Shown one piece after another: positions 1-7,526 of a stretch of DNA of 17,999 nt. Within the stretch, counting starts at the first letter, position 1, and every line of letters begins with the position of its first letter. The translations under genes were made by a program, and so were the position numbers. The stretch lies in assembly GCA_024223125.1 (NCBI GenBank), contig JAAEOP010001253.1, positions 1 to 17,999 on the forward strand, in the 5' to 3' direction. The notes under the pieces were generated by a model, which saw only the letters and a program-made list of their open reading frames with translations, did no database searches and was not told the origin of the DNA. This stretch comes from Chloroflexota bacterium (GTDB lineage: Bacteria; Chloroflexota; Anaerolineae; Promineifilales; Promineifilaceae).

Positions 1-2098
1 AAAGCTGGCGCGCAGCTTCTTGCCCGGTTTCATCCAGACTTTGGTAGATTTCTTCGGCGCGGCGGCTTAATGCCCCGGCCACCCCGCCAATTGCTGTGTA
101 AATGGATTGGGTCATGACACGGCCGTCCCGCTGTTCAAATAATTCTGTCAGAGCATATTGCAGCAAAGGGAGCGCACCTGGTTGTTTGCTGATATCGGCC
201 ACGATGGCGGCGATCAATCCCGGTTCGGCCGTGACCCCGGCAAGACGCGCCGGATTGCTGATCGCTTGTTCCAATTCGGCTGGCGTCAGAGGCAAGACGA
301 CTTCTGTGTGTTGGCGCAGCAGTTCTCCCAGACCTGGGCGCTGTAAGGGGCGGTCATAAAAATCGGCTCGCAGAGTAATGATGATGCGGATTCGAGAGCG
401 GGGGTCGCGGACGGCCGTGACCAGACTGTCTATAAAATGATTACGGACGGCTTCATCTTCTACCAGAGTGAACAATTCCTCGAACTGATCGATTAGCAGC
501 AGCAGTTCGCTGGGTCGTTCCTCATCCTGATCGCAGGGCAAGATGCGTTTGACGGTGCGAATGAGTCCCCGGTTGTCCTTCTGCAACGGCTCAATGAGGC
601 TGGGCGGCGGGTTGACAGCCACATGCAAGAGAGCTGCTTCCAATTCTTCCAGCGGATGGGCGCCTGGCGTCATCGTGACCATGAACCAGTTTTCAGAACC
701 TGGGATGCCCCCTTGCCGCAATGCCGGAACCAGCCCGGCTTTAACCACGCTCGATTTCCCGCTGCCGCTGGGGCCAACGACGGCCAGGAACGGAGAGCGG
801 CGGGATAGTAATTGCGCAACCAACTTTTCCCGACCAAAGAAATGATCACAGTCCCGCTCTTGAAAGGCGCGTAATCCTTTGTATGGGTTGATCAGATCAC
901 CCTCAACAGGCAAGGGCGGCGGCTCTGGCAAGATAGTGACGCCCACTTGATAGACGGCCTCATGGAAAGCGTGAGCCAGCGATTGGGCGTCAGGGTAACG
1001 AGCGTCTGGCTTCTTGGCGGTCGCCTGCTGGATCACCGCATCTACCTGGGGCGGGATATTGGCGTTTTGCTCATAAACCAAAGGTAGTGGCTCGTGCAAA
1101 TGATTGTGAATAAGGGCCGCCATTGATTCCCCAGGAAAGGGAGGCTTGCCGGTCAGCAGGCTGTAAAGGATGACGCCAAAGCTGTAGATGTCGGCCAATG
1201 GGGTGATTGGCTCGCTCAAAACTTGCTCTGGGGAAATGTACGCTGGAGAACCGAGGATGGCCCCGACTTCGGTCAGATTTTGTGAACTCGTCAAATCTTT
1301 GGCAATGCCAAAATCGGAGAGGTAAGCGTTCCCCTCCTCATCCAGCAGGATGTTTGCCGGTTTCAAATCGCGGTGGATTACCCCATGCCGGTGGGCAACG
1401 GTGAGGGCGGAGGCGATTTGGTCTGTCAAGGTAACGGCCGTGTCCAATGCTGCTGGCCCTTTTTGCAACATCCTTTCCAAATTGCCGCCCCGAAACAGGC
1501 GCATCACCAAATAGGCGCCATCCGGATCGCGCCAATAATCGTAAAGCGGCACGATGTGGGGATGCTCCAGCCGGGCTGCCATATGCGCTTCGGCTTCAAA
1601 GCGACGGATGAAATCGGGCTGGTTGGCGTAGCGCGGCAGGATGATTTTGATAGCCACTTCTCGCGCTACTACCGGCTGATAGGCACGATGCACTGCGCCA
1701 AACGTGCCCACGCCGATCTCTTCCAGCAGTTTGTAACCCCGAATTTTGTCTGGCTGGGCTAGAGGTAATTCCAGGTTGCCCGCCTTAATCTGCTCATGAA
1801 GTTGGGTGGTGCGGGTGGTGGGGGCCATACCCATCTCTTCGGCCAACAATTGTTTGAGCGATTCGTATTGGGACAGCGCTGCCGCCCGCTGTCCTGTTAA
1901 AGCCAACAAACGCATGATTTGCTGCTGTGCCGGTTCCTGGAAAGGATCCAATTCTACCTGCCGCCACGCATGGGGAAGGGCGCTCTCATATGCGCCGCCG
2001 GCCTCATAATGGGCGGCCAAACGATGCAGCAGCGCCAACGCTTGCCGCTGGAAACGTTCCCCTTTCACATTCTTCAAAGGCCAGACTGCCATCCACAT
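1..2098 (-). CDS. Ser/Thr protein kinase with nSTAND ATPase domain, partial, 5' end frameshifted
   Basis: This reading frame has no stop codon from about 2170 down to base 2, so it runs off the left edge. It starts inside a SARP-type BTAD (helical repeat) region, about 1780-2065. A protein kinase follows: glycine-rich loop GVGTFG near 1710, VAIK lysine at 1646-1648, HRDLKPAN at 1352-1375, DFGIA at 1301-1315 and SPEQ near 1230. A STAND-type ATPase comes next, with Walker A GPSGSGKSS near 748-774 and Walker B LLLLIDQFEEL near 470-504. Such fusions are signalling proteins; the missing C-terminus often holds WD40 or TPR repeats. The natural N-terminus is the 2004-2534 fragment in another frame. 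ATG 2098 is only the first ATG of this frame and is probably not the real start. Domain identity is firm; whether a functional protein is made is unknown. Confidence 0.85.
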   Translation of the reverse strand, partial: MWMAVWPLKNVKGERFQRQALALLHRLAAHYEAGGAYESALPHAWRQVELDPFQEPAQQQIMRLLALTGQRAAALSQYESLKQLLAEEMGMAPTTRTTQLHEQIKAGNLELPLAQPDKIRGYKLLEEIGVGTFGAVHRAYQPVVAREVAIKIILPRYANQPDFIRRFEAEAHMAARLEHPHIVPLYDYWRDPDGAYLVMRLFRGGNLERMLQKGPAALDTAVTLTDQIASALTVAHRHGVIHRDLKPANILLDEEGNAYLSDFGIAKDLTSSQNLTEVGAILGSPAYISPEQVLSEPITPLADIYSFGVILYSLLTGKPPFPGESMAALIHNHLHEPLPLVYEQNANIPPQVDAVIQQATAKKPDARYPDAQSLAHAFHEAVYQVGVTILPEPPPLPVEGDLINPYKGLRAFQERDCDHFFGREKLVAQLLSRRSPFLAVVGPSGSGKSSVVKAGLVPALRQGGIPGSENWFMVTMTPGAHPLEELEAALLHVAVNPPPSLIEPLQKDNRGLIRTVKRILPCDQDEERPSELLLLIDQFEELFTLVEDEAVRNHFIDSLVTAVRDPRSRIRIIITLRADFYDRPLQRPGLGELLRQHTEVVLPLTPAELEQAISNPARLAGVTAEPGLIAAIVADISKQPGALPLLQYALTELFEQRDGRVMTQSIYTAIGGVAGALSRRAEEIYQSLDETGQEAARQL

Positions 2099-2534
2099 AA
2101 AAGCCTTCCAGAAAATGACCCTGGTACAACGCGGCCGCTTCTTCCATCTGTTGCACCGTTTGTTCGTTGAGGGGTTGATGGGTTGTGTCGGCCGTTGGCG
2201 ATGATGCGAAGGCAGCAATATCAACCCACGTCTTGCTGGCGCTGTTGAACTGAATTGTCTGCCGGGTGATGAGTAAATATGGGGGATTGGCTTGATGGTC
2301 GCCGATGGCTTTACGCAAGTCGGCCAGGACGCGGCGCAAATTGGTGCGGGCTGTTTTTTGGGGTGAGTTGGGCCAAAATAATCCGGCTAACTTATCGCGG
2401 CGATGGGGCTGATCGGCTTCTGTCGCCAGATAGGCCAATAATGCCCGCACCTTATCTGATGCAAAACTTGCTATTGGTTCAGCGGCCGCTTCAACTTGAA
2501 ATGTGCCTAACAGCCGGATGGATAAATTACGCAT
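2004..2534 (-). pseudogene. SARP-family DNA-binding N-terminal fragment of the kinase-STAND regulator
   Basis: The first ~100 residues form the winged-helix (OmpR/SARP-like) domain, opening with MRNLSIRLLGTFQV and including SDKVRALLAYLA and LRRVLADLRKAIG. The BTAD domain then begins (YQGHFLEGFYVDGSLAFEE). After FEE, at about 2069-2063, this frame loses similarity and stops at 2004. The expected BTAD continuation (GERFQRQALALLHRLAAHYE) sits in the neighbouring frame. A net +1 or -2 (or -5/-8) base change therefore separates the DNA-binding head from the kinase body. The ATG shares a base with the upstream DUF4926 stop codon (TAATG), which implies translational coupling. It may be a true pseudogene, a programmed frameshift, or an assembly/sequencing error. 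Confidence 0.8.
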
Positions 2535-2806
2535 TAAACCGTAAGTGAAGCAGATTGAGAAAAACGGGGCGCATGGAATTGCCGTACCATAGGACGATCG
2601 GCAGCGACAGGACGGCGTAATTTTGATTCCGGCACAACCGCAACGGCTACTGTATCGCCTGACATATTAAAAAATTCTATACTGTAACCGGTTTCCAGAT
2701 CAGGGACATCATGCCGTTCAACAACAACTCCAATGTCGCCAGCCAAGACACCTTCTTCTGGTAAATCTACCAGTAAAACGACATCTTTAAACAGAGGAAA
2801 GTCCAT
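2534..2806 (-). CDS. DUF4926 domain-containing protein
   Basis: A 90-residue protein. Residues 1-65 match the DUF4926 pattern: FKDVVLLVDLPEEGVLAGDIG, then GVVVE, a short loop, YSIEFFN and a closing PESKLR. This is a small beta-barrel-like fold often encoded next to DUF6883 genes. The C-terminal ~25 residues look unstructured. An AAGGAG ribosome site lies 7 nt before the ATG. The gene is second in a minus-strand unit, 22 bp after the DUF6883 gene, and its TAA overlaps the ATG of the SARP/kinase gene. Molecular function is unknown; an antitoxin or immunity-like partner role is an inference from the pairing. Confidence 0.75.
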   Translation of the reverse strand: MDFPLFKDVVLLVDLPEEGVLAGDIGVVVERHDVPDLETGYSIEFFNMSGDTVAVAVVPESKLRRPVAADRPMVRQFHAPRFSQSASLTV

Positions 2807-2828
2807 TATACATCTCCTTACACGGCCG

Positions 2829-3161
2829 TTAATCAGGGAACAAGGTAATAAAACGTGGATATTCTGTGCCTGTATTAACCTGCCAGATAGTACGTACCAT
2901 TAAAGAACGGCCGTTGGGTGTGATTAGAAAAGCCCGTATTTCATACCGTGTGCCATAAGGTGTTTCGCGCACGGCCGTTACATCGGCCGTCAAATGGTAT
3001 TGTTGCAAATCATTCCCCAAAACTTGCCAGTTTTCGGGTGTATAGCCAAAAGAGAGCAATAAAGAGGCTTTACTTGTGCCACGTTTATGTTCTACATTAA
3101 GCAAGTAGCCCCGTAACTTGTCAGGGTGAATAATTGCCTGAGAACCATTCGGAATTTTCAT
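2829..3161 (-). CDS. DUF6883 domain-containing protein
   Basis: A 110-residue protein of DUF6883 type: N-terminal MKIPNGSQAIIHPDKLRGYLL, central KASLLLSFGYTPENWQ, then YGTRYEIRAFL, PNGRSLMVRTIW and a terminal PRFITLFPD. The family occurs as a free-standing small protein beside DUF4926 and also as a domain in larger, toxin-like proteins. Catalysis is not established here. The start ATG follows AGGAAAGG. A -10-like TATAAT at 3176-3181 lies only 14 nt before the ATG, so the transcript leader would be very short. It is the first gene of the unit leading into the kinase-STAND gene. Confidence 0.75.
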   Translation of the reverse strand: MKIPNGSQAIIHPDKLRGYLLNVEHKRGTSKASLLLSFGYTPENWQVLGNDLQQYHLTADVTAVRETPYGTRYEIRAFLITPNGRSLMVRTIWQVNTGTEYPRFITLFPD

Positions 3162-3175
3162 AGCCTTTCCTGCCT

Positions 3176-3181
3176 ATTATA
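3176..3181 (-). promoter_or_regulatory. -10 box (TATAAT) of the DUF6883 unit
   Basis: On the minus strand, TATAAT is followed by AGGCAGGAAAGGCT and the ATG at 3161. No convincing -35 hexamer is seen; the upstream DNA is TTCATT-rich. The -10 call rests on sequence match and position only. Confidence 0.45.
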
Positions 3182-3301
3182 CCACTGAATGAAAATGAAA
3201 TGATTATTACCCAGAAAGGAAAAACGGCTGTCCCACCCACAAATGTAGGCTGAATGTACGCAAATGCCCCAATGCACTTTCAGTGCGTTTTGTATTTCAG
3301 A

Positions 3302-3320
3302 CGCCGAATTCCATTCGGCG
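3302..3320. promoter_or_regulatory. Perfect 8-bp hairpin in the divergent intergenic region
   Basis: CGCCGAAT, loop TCC, ATTCGGCG. It lies between the divergent DUF6883 and 78-residue genes, about 100 bp before the latter's start. It lacks a following T-run, so it is not a typical terminator. An operator or small repeat is possible. The rest of 3182-3416 shows only a weak plus-strand promoter candidate (TTGATT 3370-3375, 16-bp spacer, TGTTAT 3392-3397). Confidence 0.35.
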
Positions 3321-3416
3321 GCAATATTTCACGCGCCTTCTTCATGTTCTCAGGACGATTTCATCACGGTTGATTTGTATGCTGAAAACAATGTTATCAG
3401 AAAGCGAGTGACGACA

Positions 3417-3653
3417 ATGAATGAAACCCAGCACGGATATGTTTCCTACCTGCTGCGTTTGTGGCAGGCGCAAGATAATGGGGATTGGGTTTGGCGGGCC
3501 TCTCTGGAAAGCTCGCAGACCGGCCAACGGTGGGTTTTTGCTAATCTGGATGATGTGTTGGCATTTGTGCGCTCGCAAACGTTTGAATTATCGGCCGATC
3601 GGGGAAACGAAAGAACCCTTCCCGGTCAAAATAAACAAGGAGACAGAAAATGA
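3417..3653 (+). CDS. Small hypothetical protein (78 aa)
   Basis: The protein begins MNETQHGYVSYLLRLWQAQ and continues VWRASLESSQTGQRWVFANL, then DDVLAFVRSQTFEL. This layout (a compact Trp/Arg-rich strand region, then a short helix of type LDDVLAFVR) resembles small Chloroflexi proteins of unknown role. The frame stays open 51 codons further upstream, but that stretch is compositionally unlike the protein and covers the 3302-3320 hairpin, so ATG 3417 is preferred. Its stop overlaps the lipoprotein start (ATGA at 3650-3653), so the two are probably co-translated. The ribosome site is weak. No function can be assigned. Confidence 0.7.
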   Translation: MNETQHGYVSYLLRLWQAQDNGDWVWRASLESSQTGQRWVFANLDDVLAFVRSQTFELSADRGNERTLPGQNKQGDRK

Positions 3654-4234
3654 AACGTTATAATATTGTTGAGGTCAAATTATTAGGTGTCATTTTACTC
3701 GTTTTGGCTGTGGCCCTTTTAGCAGGTTGCCAGAATGAATCGGCGGTAATTGAGGAGACGGCCGTGCCTGAAGCCGCGGCCGCGCCAACGGCCGTGCCCA
3801 CAACCCCTCCAGAACCCACTCCCATCCCAGAACCCACGTCAACCCCAGAGCCGGCTATGATCACCTCGGCCGACGAGATGGTTGGTATCTGGCTGGGAAC
3901 GATAGCCGGGGAAAAAGGGTATGTGATGTATACGGATGACGGCCGTTACACCGTCGCCCTGGTACAAGAAAATTTGGGGACTGCGCCGCGTGTCTCCGGC
4001 GAATATTGGTTTGAAGCCGGCAAGATCCATCTGCGCGATTTGGAAAACGTTGGGCATTGGGTTGCTTGTGACGCCGAGATGGTTGGGGTTTATGAAGTAG
4101 CCGTTTTAGAAGATGACAGTCTGCAATTCCAAACGGTTGAAGACAACTGTAATGAGGGCGGATTTACGCGCAATTACCTCTTTGCCAATATGACGCAGGA
4201 ATGGATTGCGGAACCGGTTGCCCTGGCAGAATAG
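3650..4234 (+). CDS. Lipoprotein with Pro/Thr-rich linker and a lipocalin-like C-terminal domain
   Basis: Residues 1-27 are a type II signal peptide: basic start MKRYNIVEVK, a hydrophobic stretch and lipobox LLAGC with Cys27. A low-complexity linker follows (about residues 28-70; PTAVPT, EPTPIPEPTSTPEP), typical of surface lipoproteins in this phylum. Residues ~75-190 form a single domain (GIWLGTIAGEKGYVMYTDDG, SGEYWFEAGKIHL, then a Cys at VACDAE and a second at DNCNEGG). It reads as a small beta-barrel of the kind that measures 'extent above a baseline', but no specific family is recognised. AAGGAG precedes the start. Two ACGGCCGT octamers in the linker encode the TAVP repeats. Confidence 0.8.
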   Translation: MKRYNIVEVKLLGVILLVLAVALLAGCQNESAVIEETAVPEAAAAPTAVPTTPPEPTPIPEPTSTPEPAMITSADEMVGIWLGTIAGEKGYVMYTDDGRYTVALVQENLGTAPRVSGEYWFEAGKIHLRDLENVGHWVACDAEMVGVYEVAVLEDDSLQFQTVEDNCNEGGFTRNYLFANMTQEWIAEPVALAE

Positions 4235-4326
4235 AAGGAGAAGTAGAAACGGAACATGGTAATGTAATTATCTACAAGAAACAGCACCGGAAAGGGCGGG
4301 ATGAGGAGTGGAATTCTCTGACCAGC

Positions 4327-4434
4327 CTTAAGGTAACCATTCACTCCCCCAAGGTGCCCGGCACTTATAAACGAGTGTGCTACTCCAGTAGACTTGGTAA
4401 TGAAGTGCCGGGCACCTGAATGGTTACGCCTTAA
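4327..4434. repeat. Long imperfect palindrome (REP/MITE-like) between convergent genes
   Basis: The left arm contains AAGG-TAACCATTCA (from 4330) and GGTGCCCGGCACTT (4353-4366). The right arm contains AAGTGCCGGGCACC (4404-4417) and TGAATGGTTACGCCTT (4417-4432). The arms are reverse complements apart from two small insertions. The core GTGCCcGGCAC is itself nearly palindromic, and the middle holds a small hairpin CTACT-CC-AGTAG. It sits between the 3' ends of the lipoprotein and hydrolase genes and could act as a bidirectional terminator. The layered symmetry looks more like a dispersed repeat. Confidence 0.7.
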
Positions 4435-4446
4435 ATATTGTTCTAT

Positions 4447-5646
4447 TTATTCAATCAATGCCTGATAAACGGCCGTTCTAAATTCTTGCCGTATGGGGTA
4501 TGTTTGTGAGGGTAAATATTGGGCCATCAATATGGCGACCATTTCTTCTGTCGGATCGATCCAAAAGTACGTTTCTGCATAGCCGCCCCAGCCGTGGTCG
4601 CCAACAGAACCCATCATACCTGTTTGGGCCACATCAAGCATCACACCAAATCCGAGACCATACCCCATCCCCAACATAGGAACAGATCCTTCAAACGCGA
4701 TTGGAAGCAATTCGGTTGGCAAATGGTTACAGGTCATTAGGCCCACTGTTCGTGGAGCTAACAGACGGACATCATTCCAATTTCCTCGGTTCAAAATGCA
4801 TTGAGCAAATTGCCAATAATCTGAAATCGTAGAAACCAAGCCGTGTCCGCCGGTATGATTGGTGATAGGTGGTAAATAAACGCTGTTTGCTGGTTTATCA
4901 AGCGCCCCTAAATCATCATTGTCGGCTTTTTTGCCGTAAAGCGTAGCAAAGCGTTCTATCTTAGATGCTTCAATGTGAAAGGCAGTATCCCCCATCCCTA
5001 AAGGATCGAAGATATGTTCTTGCATAAAGTCGGCCAATGTTTTCCCAGATAAAACCTCAACCAAATATCCAACAATGTCCGTTGCCATGCTGTAATGCCA
5101 TTTGGTTCCTGGATGATACAAAAGCGGCAAATTGGCAATGCGCTCTGCAACTCCCTGATTTGTTAAGGTCGGGTTATACAAATCGGCTTCATCATATAAT
5201 TTGTCTATAGGAGTTGCTGATTCCACAAAACCGCCATAGGTAAGTCCCGCTGTGTGACGCAGAAGGTCTTGGATTGTTATCGGCCGAATTGGGTTTACTA
5301 ACCCATCATCCTCAGTCCACACTTTTACGTATTTGAAAGCGGAAATATATTCATCTATTGGGTCAGTCAGATTAAATAGCGATTGCTCATATAGCATCAT
5401 TAAGGCGGCACAAGTGATGGGTTTTGTCATAGAATAGATACGGAAGATGGTATCGTCTTCCATGGCTGTTTGGGTTGACAAATCTCTATAACCATGTGTC
5501 TGTAAATGGCAAACACGGCCGTGTCGAGCCACAAGCGAAACCATACCTGCCAATTTACCGGCATCAATGTACCGTTGCATTAAATCGTTAATGCGACTTA
5601 ATCGTTTTGAAGAAAATCCTGATTTTTCTGGTGGATATAGTTCCAT
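4447..5646 (-). CDS. Serine hydrolase, beta-lactamase (class C/CubicO) family
   Basis: A 399-residue cytoplasmic protein with no signal peptide seen. The nucleophile motif SxxK is S72-M-T-K75 (IYSMTKPIT). The second catalytic element is Y185 in [11 protein letters not shown], as in EstB-like esterases (YxM/YxN position). A C-terminal [13 protein letters not shown] (about 350-362) replaces the KTG-type triad with the H-x-G-G form of this family. Such proteins are usually esterases or peptidases rather than true beta-lactamases. The length is normal and the frame intact. The start ATG 5646 has a weak ribosome site and abuts the decayed ABC ATPase, so its original promoter may have been lost or replaced. 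The substrate cannot be inferred. Confidence 0.9.
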   Translation of the reverse strand: MELYPPEKSGFSSKRLSRINDLMQRYIDAGKLAGMVSLVARHGRVCHLQTHGYRDLSTQTAMEDDTIFRIYSMTKPITCAALMMLYEQSLFNLTDPIDEYISAFKYVKVWTEDDGLVNPIRPITIQDLLRHTAGLTYGGFVESATPIDKLYDEADLYNPTLTNQGVAERIANLPLLYHPGTKWHYSMATDIVGYLVEVLSGKTLADFMQEHIFDPLGMGDTAFHIEASKIERFATLYGKKADNDDLGALDKPANSVYLPPITNHTGGHGLVSTISDYWQFAQCILNRGNWNDVRLLAPRTVGLMTCNHLPTELLPIAFEGSVPMLGMGYGLGFGVMLDVAQTGMMGSVGDHGWGGYAETYFWIDPTEEMVAILMAQYLPSQTYPIRQEFRTAVYQALIE

Positions 5647-5649
5647 GTG

Positions 5650-5939
5650 AAATTTTCTTGGGAAGGCTTTTTTGGAATGGGCAGCCTTTTGCTGGTGGTG
5701 ACAATATCCTATCCTCTTTTTGTAATTCTGCTAATAACTCTAAAACGGCCGCTTGTACAGACACATCGAGTGCAGAGGTAACCTCATCACACAACACAAT
5801 CTCAGGTTCAACGGCAAAGGTGCGGGCAATGGCCACACATTACTTCTCACCGCCTGACAATTGACCTGGGTAATGTAAACGATACCGCTCATCCAATTAA
5901 CCGGGCCAGTTGTATTCGCTCTGCTTTAGGTAACGTTCG
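5650..5939 (-). pseudogene. Decayed oligopeptide/dipeptide ABC transporter ATPase (OppF/DppF type)
   Basis: Fragments of one ATPase in two frames. RTLPKAERIQLARLIG (5939-5892) is followed, after a frameshift consistent with loss of one copy of a TTGGA direct repeat, by DERYRLHYPGQLSGGEK. A TAA then falls exactly where LSGGxxQR needs Q. The frame resumes [39 protein letters not shown] and jumps by an internal deletion to the C-terminal [12 protein letters not shown], a form of the GCxFxxRCP tail. The Walker A half is absent. Two C-to-T changes (CAA to TAA, CGT to TGT) would explain the damaged SGGEKQR motif. Clearly non-functional. Confidence 0.8.
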
Positions 5940-6067
5940 TATACAGGGGCATTTAGATCAAACTCTTCATGAAGCGCTTCCAAACTTTCGGGGATTGCTG
6001 CTTGGCCTAGATATGCTGTCGTCGCATCCTCTGGTAAGGCTTCAACTGGCACTAAGGGTCCATTCGT
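5920..6067 (-). pseudogene. Fragment of a Dpp/OppB-type ABC permease
   Basis: The reading PLVPVEALPEDATTAYLGQ, then IPESLEALHEEFDLNAPVYE and RYL, resembles the first extracytoplasmic loop of peptide-transport permeases (pattern AYLGxxATPExxEALRxxLGLDxPxxxRYL). No membrane segments remain on either side. It is joined directly to the ATPase fragment out of frame, so the intervening transporter genes have been deleted. Family assignment is from pattern memory only. Confidence 0.45.
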
Positions 6068-6071
6068 TTTT

Positions 6072-6147
6072 AACTTGGTAAGATTGGTTCAATCTTCAAG
6101 ATTGAACCAATCTGGAAATTCCAAAGTTGTTTACGAGCGAACCCTAA
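6072..6147. repeat. Dispersed hairpin repeat, copy 1
   Basis: The stem AGATTGGTTCAATCTT (6081-6096) pairs perfectly with AAGATTGAACCAATCT (6098-6113). An outer pairing AACTTGG / CCAA(A)GTT flanks it, and the tail TTTACGAGCGAACCCTAA follows. A second copy lies at 8158-8234 with the same ends and tail but a differently paired stem tip. Confidence 0.85.
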
Positions 6148-6394
6148 AGGTTCGTTATTTGTTAGCTTTTGATGGTGTCCAGAGATTAGGGATCACCTAA
6201 TATTCAGACTCATAAAGTGCGACCCTTAGTACCGAAATTTTCAATGTTTCTATATAATCTAATAGAAACAAGATTACAATACGGAAATTGCAAAATGGGT
6301 TAATTTACCTAAAAGTACAACGTCTTGGCTGCTCTCTACATTTGGAAGAACTAGAAGTTATAGAACGCTTGCCAAAGGGTGCCAATGTGTGATT
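6148..6394. other. Intergenic stretch with no recognised gene
   Basis: AT-rich and without a convincing gene. A 44-codon open stretch on the plus strand ends at TGA 6390-6392 (last residues EELEVIERLPKGANV), directly before the AGGAG used by the next gene. It may be the tail of a deleted upstream gene. No promoter hexamers stand out. Confidence 0.4.
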
Positions 6395-6500
6395 AGGAGA
6401 AAAAATCATTAAAATTGCTTTAGGCGGGCGTATCCGTAAATCCCCCTACTTTGAAGCCACACGTCGTTATGGCTGTAAACTGTATACGGTCTATAATCGC
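6395..6500 (+). other. Probable N-terminal extension of the GcvT-like gene, read from an AUU/AUC start
   Basis: The frame upstream of ATG 6501 is open back to TGA 6390-6392. It encodes ALGGRIRKSPYFEATRRYG and CKLYTVYNRM, which match the usual N-terminus of this aminomethyltransferase subfamily (RIRKSPFFxAT...YTVYNHM). No ATG, GTG or TTG occurs in that stretch. A strong AGGAG at 6395-6399 stands 8 nt before ATT 6408 (5 nt before ATC 6405). So either a rare AUU/AUC start is used or the start codon has been mutated. Confidence 0.6.
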
Positions 6501-7508
6501 ATGTATCTTCCGCTCATTTATAAAGATATCGTGACTGATTATTGGCAATTGATAAACAACGTTGCCTTATGGGATGTTGCTTGCGAAAGACAGTTGGAAA
6601 TTTCTGGCCCAGATGCCGCTCAATTCGCCCAATATTTAACGCCGCGAAATATATCTAATTGCAAAGTCGGTCAAGGTAAATACGTGCCTTTGGTTGATGA
6701 AAACGGGGGAATGCTCAATGATCCCGTCCTTTTACGTATTGAGGAAAACAAATTTTGGTTCTCATTGGCCGATTATGACATTTTATTGTGGGCCAAAGGG
6801 ATTGCTTACCATTCTGGCATGGACGTGATTATTACTGAACCAGATGTCTCCCCTCTGGCTATCCAGGGGCCAAATGCAGAACCGATTATGGTAGAATTGT
6901 TCGGAAATTGGATTAAGGATCTGCGCTATTTTTGGTTTCGGCAAACGACTTTACATGGTATTCTCATGGTGGTATGCCGTTCTGGATGGAGTAAACAGGG
7001 GGGCTTTGAGCTTTTTTTACAAGATGGCAGTCGTGGTAATGAACTGTGGGAAATAATGATGGAAGCAGGACGGCCGTATGATATTGCCCCCGGCGCACCC
7101 AATGGTATTGAACGAGTAGAAAGTGGTCTTCTCAATTTTGGCGTTGATATGACGATGGACACCAATCCTTTTGAAGTTGGGTTGGATCGTTATGTTGACC
7201 TTGAACAAGGCGCTGAATTTGTGGGGAAAGAAGCCTTACGTCACATACGAACAGAAGGCATACAGAAAAAATTAGTCGGTTTATCAATTAAAGGGAACCC
7301 TCTGCCATCTAATCAGGAATTTTTACCAGTTTATTGTAGTGGCGCTGAACCAGGTGAATTGAAAACGGCCGTTTATTCACCTCGCTTAGAAACAAATATC
7401 GGATTAGCAATGCTCCCCATCGTGGCTGCTGAAGTTGGAACCAAAGTACAAGTTAATTTTAAGCACAAAATATCAGAAGCAACAGTTGTGCCGTTGCCGT
7501 TTATATAA
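6501..7508 (+). CDS. GcvT/DmdA-like aminomethyltransferase family protein
   Basis: Folate-dependent aminomethyltransferase fold, the family of glycine-cleavage T protein, DMSP demethylase DmdA and dimethylglycine-type demethylases. These move a one-carbon or methyl unit to tetrahydrofolate. Motifs from ATG 6501: LWDVACERQLEISGPDAAQF, YLTPRN, GKYVPLVDENGGMLNDPVLL, SPLAIQGPNAEP, GIERVESGLLNFGVDM and NPFEVGLDRYVDL, then the C-terminal barrel (KKLVGLSIKG). The first ATG gives 335 residues, but homology seems to extend ~31 codons upstream. The DUF1326 gene follows 18 bp later with its own GGAGG. Exact substrate unknown; a demethylase of a small methylated compound is the family-based guess. Confidence 0.85.
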   Translation: MYLPLIYKDIVTDYWQLINNVALWDVACERQLEISGPDAAQFAQYLTPRNISNCKVGQGKYVPLVDENGGMLNDPVLLRIEENKFWFSLADYDILLWAKGIAYHSGMDVIITEPDVSPLAIQGPNAEPIMVELFGNWIKDLRYFWFRQTTLHGILMVVCRSGWSKQGGFELFLQDGSRGNELWEIMMEAGRPYDIAPGAPNGIERVESGLLNFGVDMTMDTNPFEVGLDRYVDLEQGAEFVGKEALRHIRTEGIQKKLVGLSIKGNPLPSNQEFLPVYCSGAEPGELKTAVYSPRLETNIGLAMLPIVAAEVGTKVQVNFKHKISEATVVPLPFI

Positions 7509-7526
7509 TCAATTGGAGGAATTCTA

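Noticed and set aside
102..2170. Several plus-strand ORFs opposite the kinase gene
   Set aside because: They have no domain-like content and mirror the minus-strand frame, which carries complete kinase and ATPase motifs.
3264..3653. Longer start (129 residues) for the small protein
   Set aside because: The extra 51 residues are compositionally unlike the rest, cover a perfect hairpin and lack a ribosome site; ATG 3417 gives a compact protein.
5588..5836. An 82-residue intact ATPase-like protein
   Set aside because: It lacks Walker A, begins after a nonsense codon in the signature motif and ends by reading into the neighbouring gene; it is a pseudogene piece.
6260..6392. A 44-codon plus-strand gene before the GcvT-like gene
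   Set aside because: No standard start with a ribosome site and no recognisable family; at best the tail of a deleted gene.
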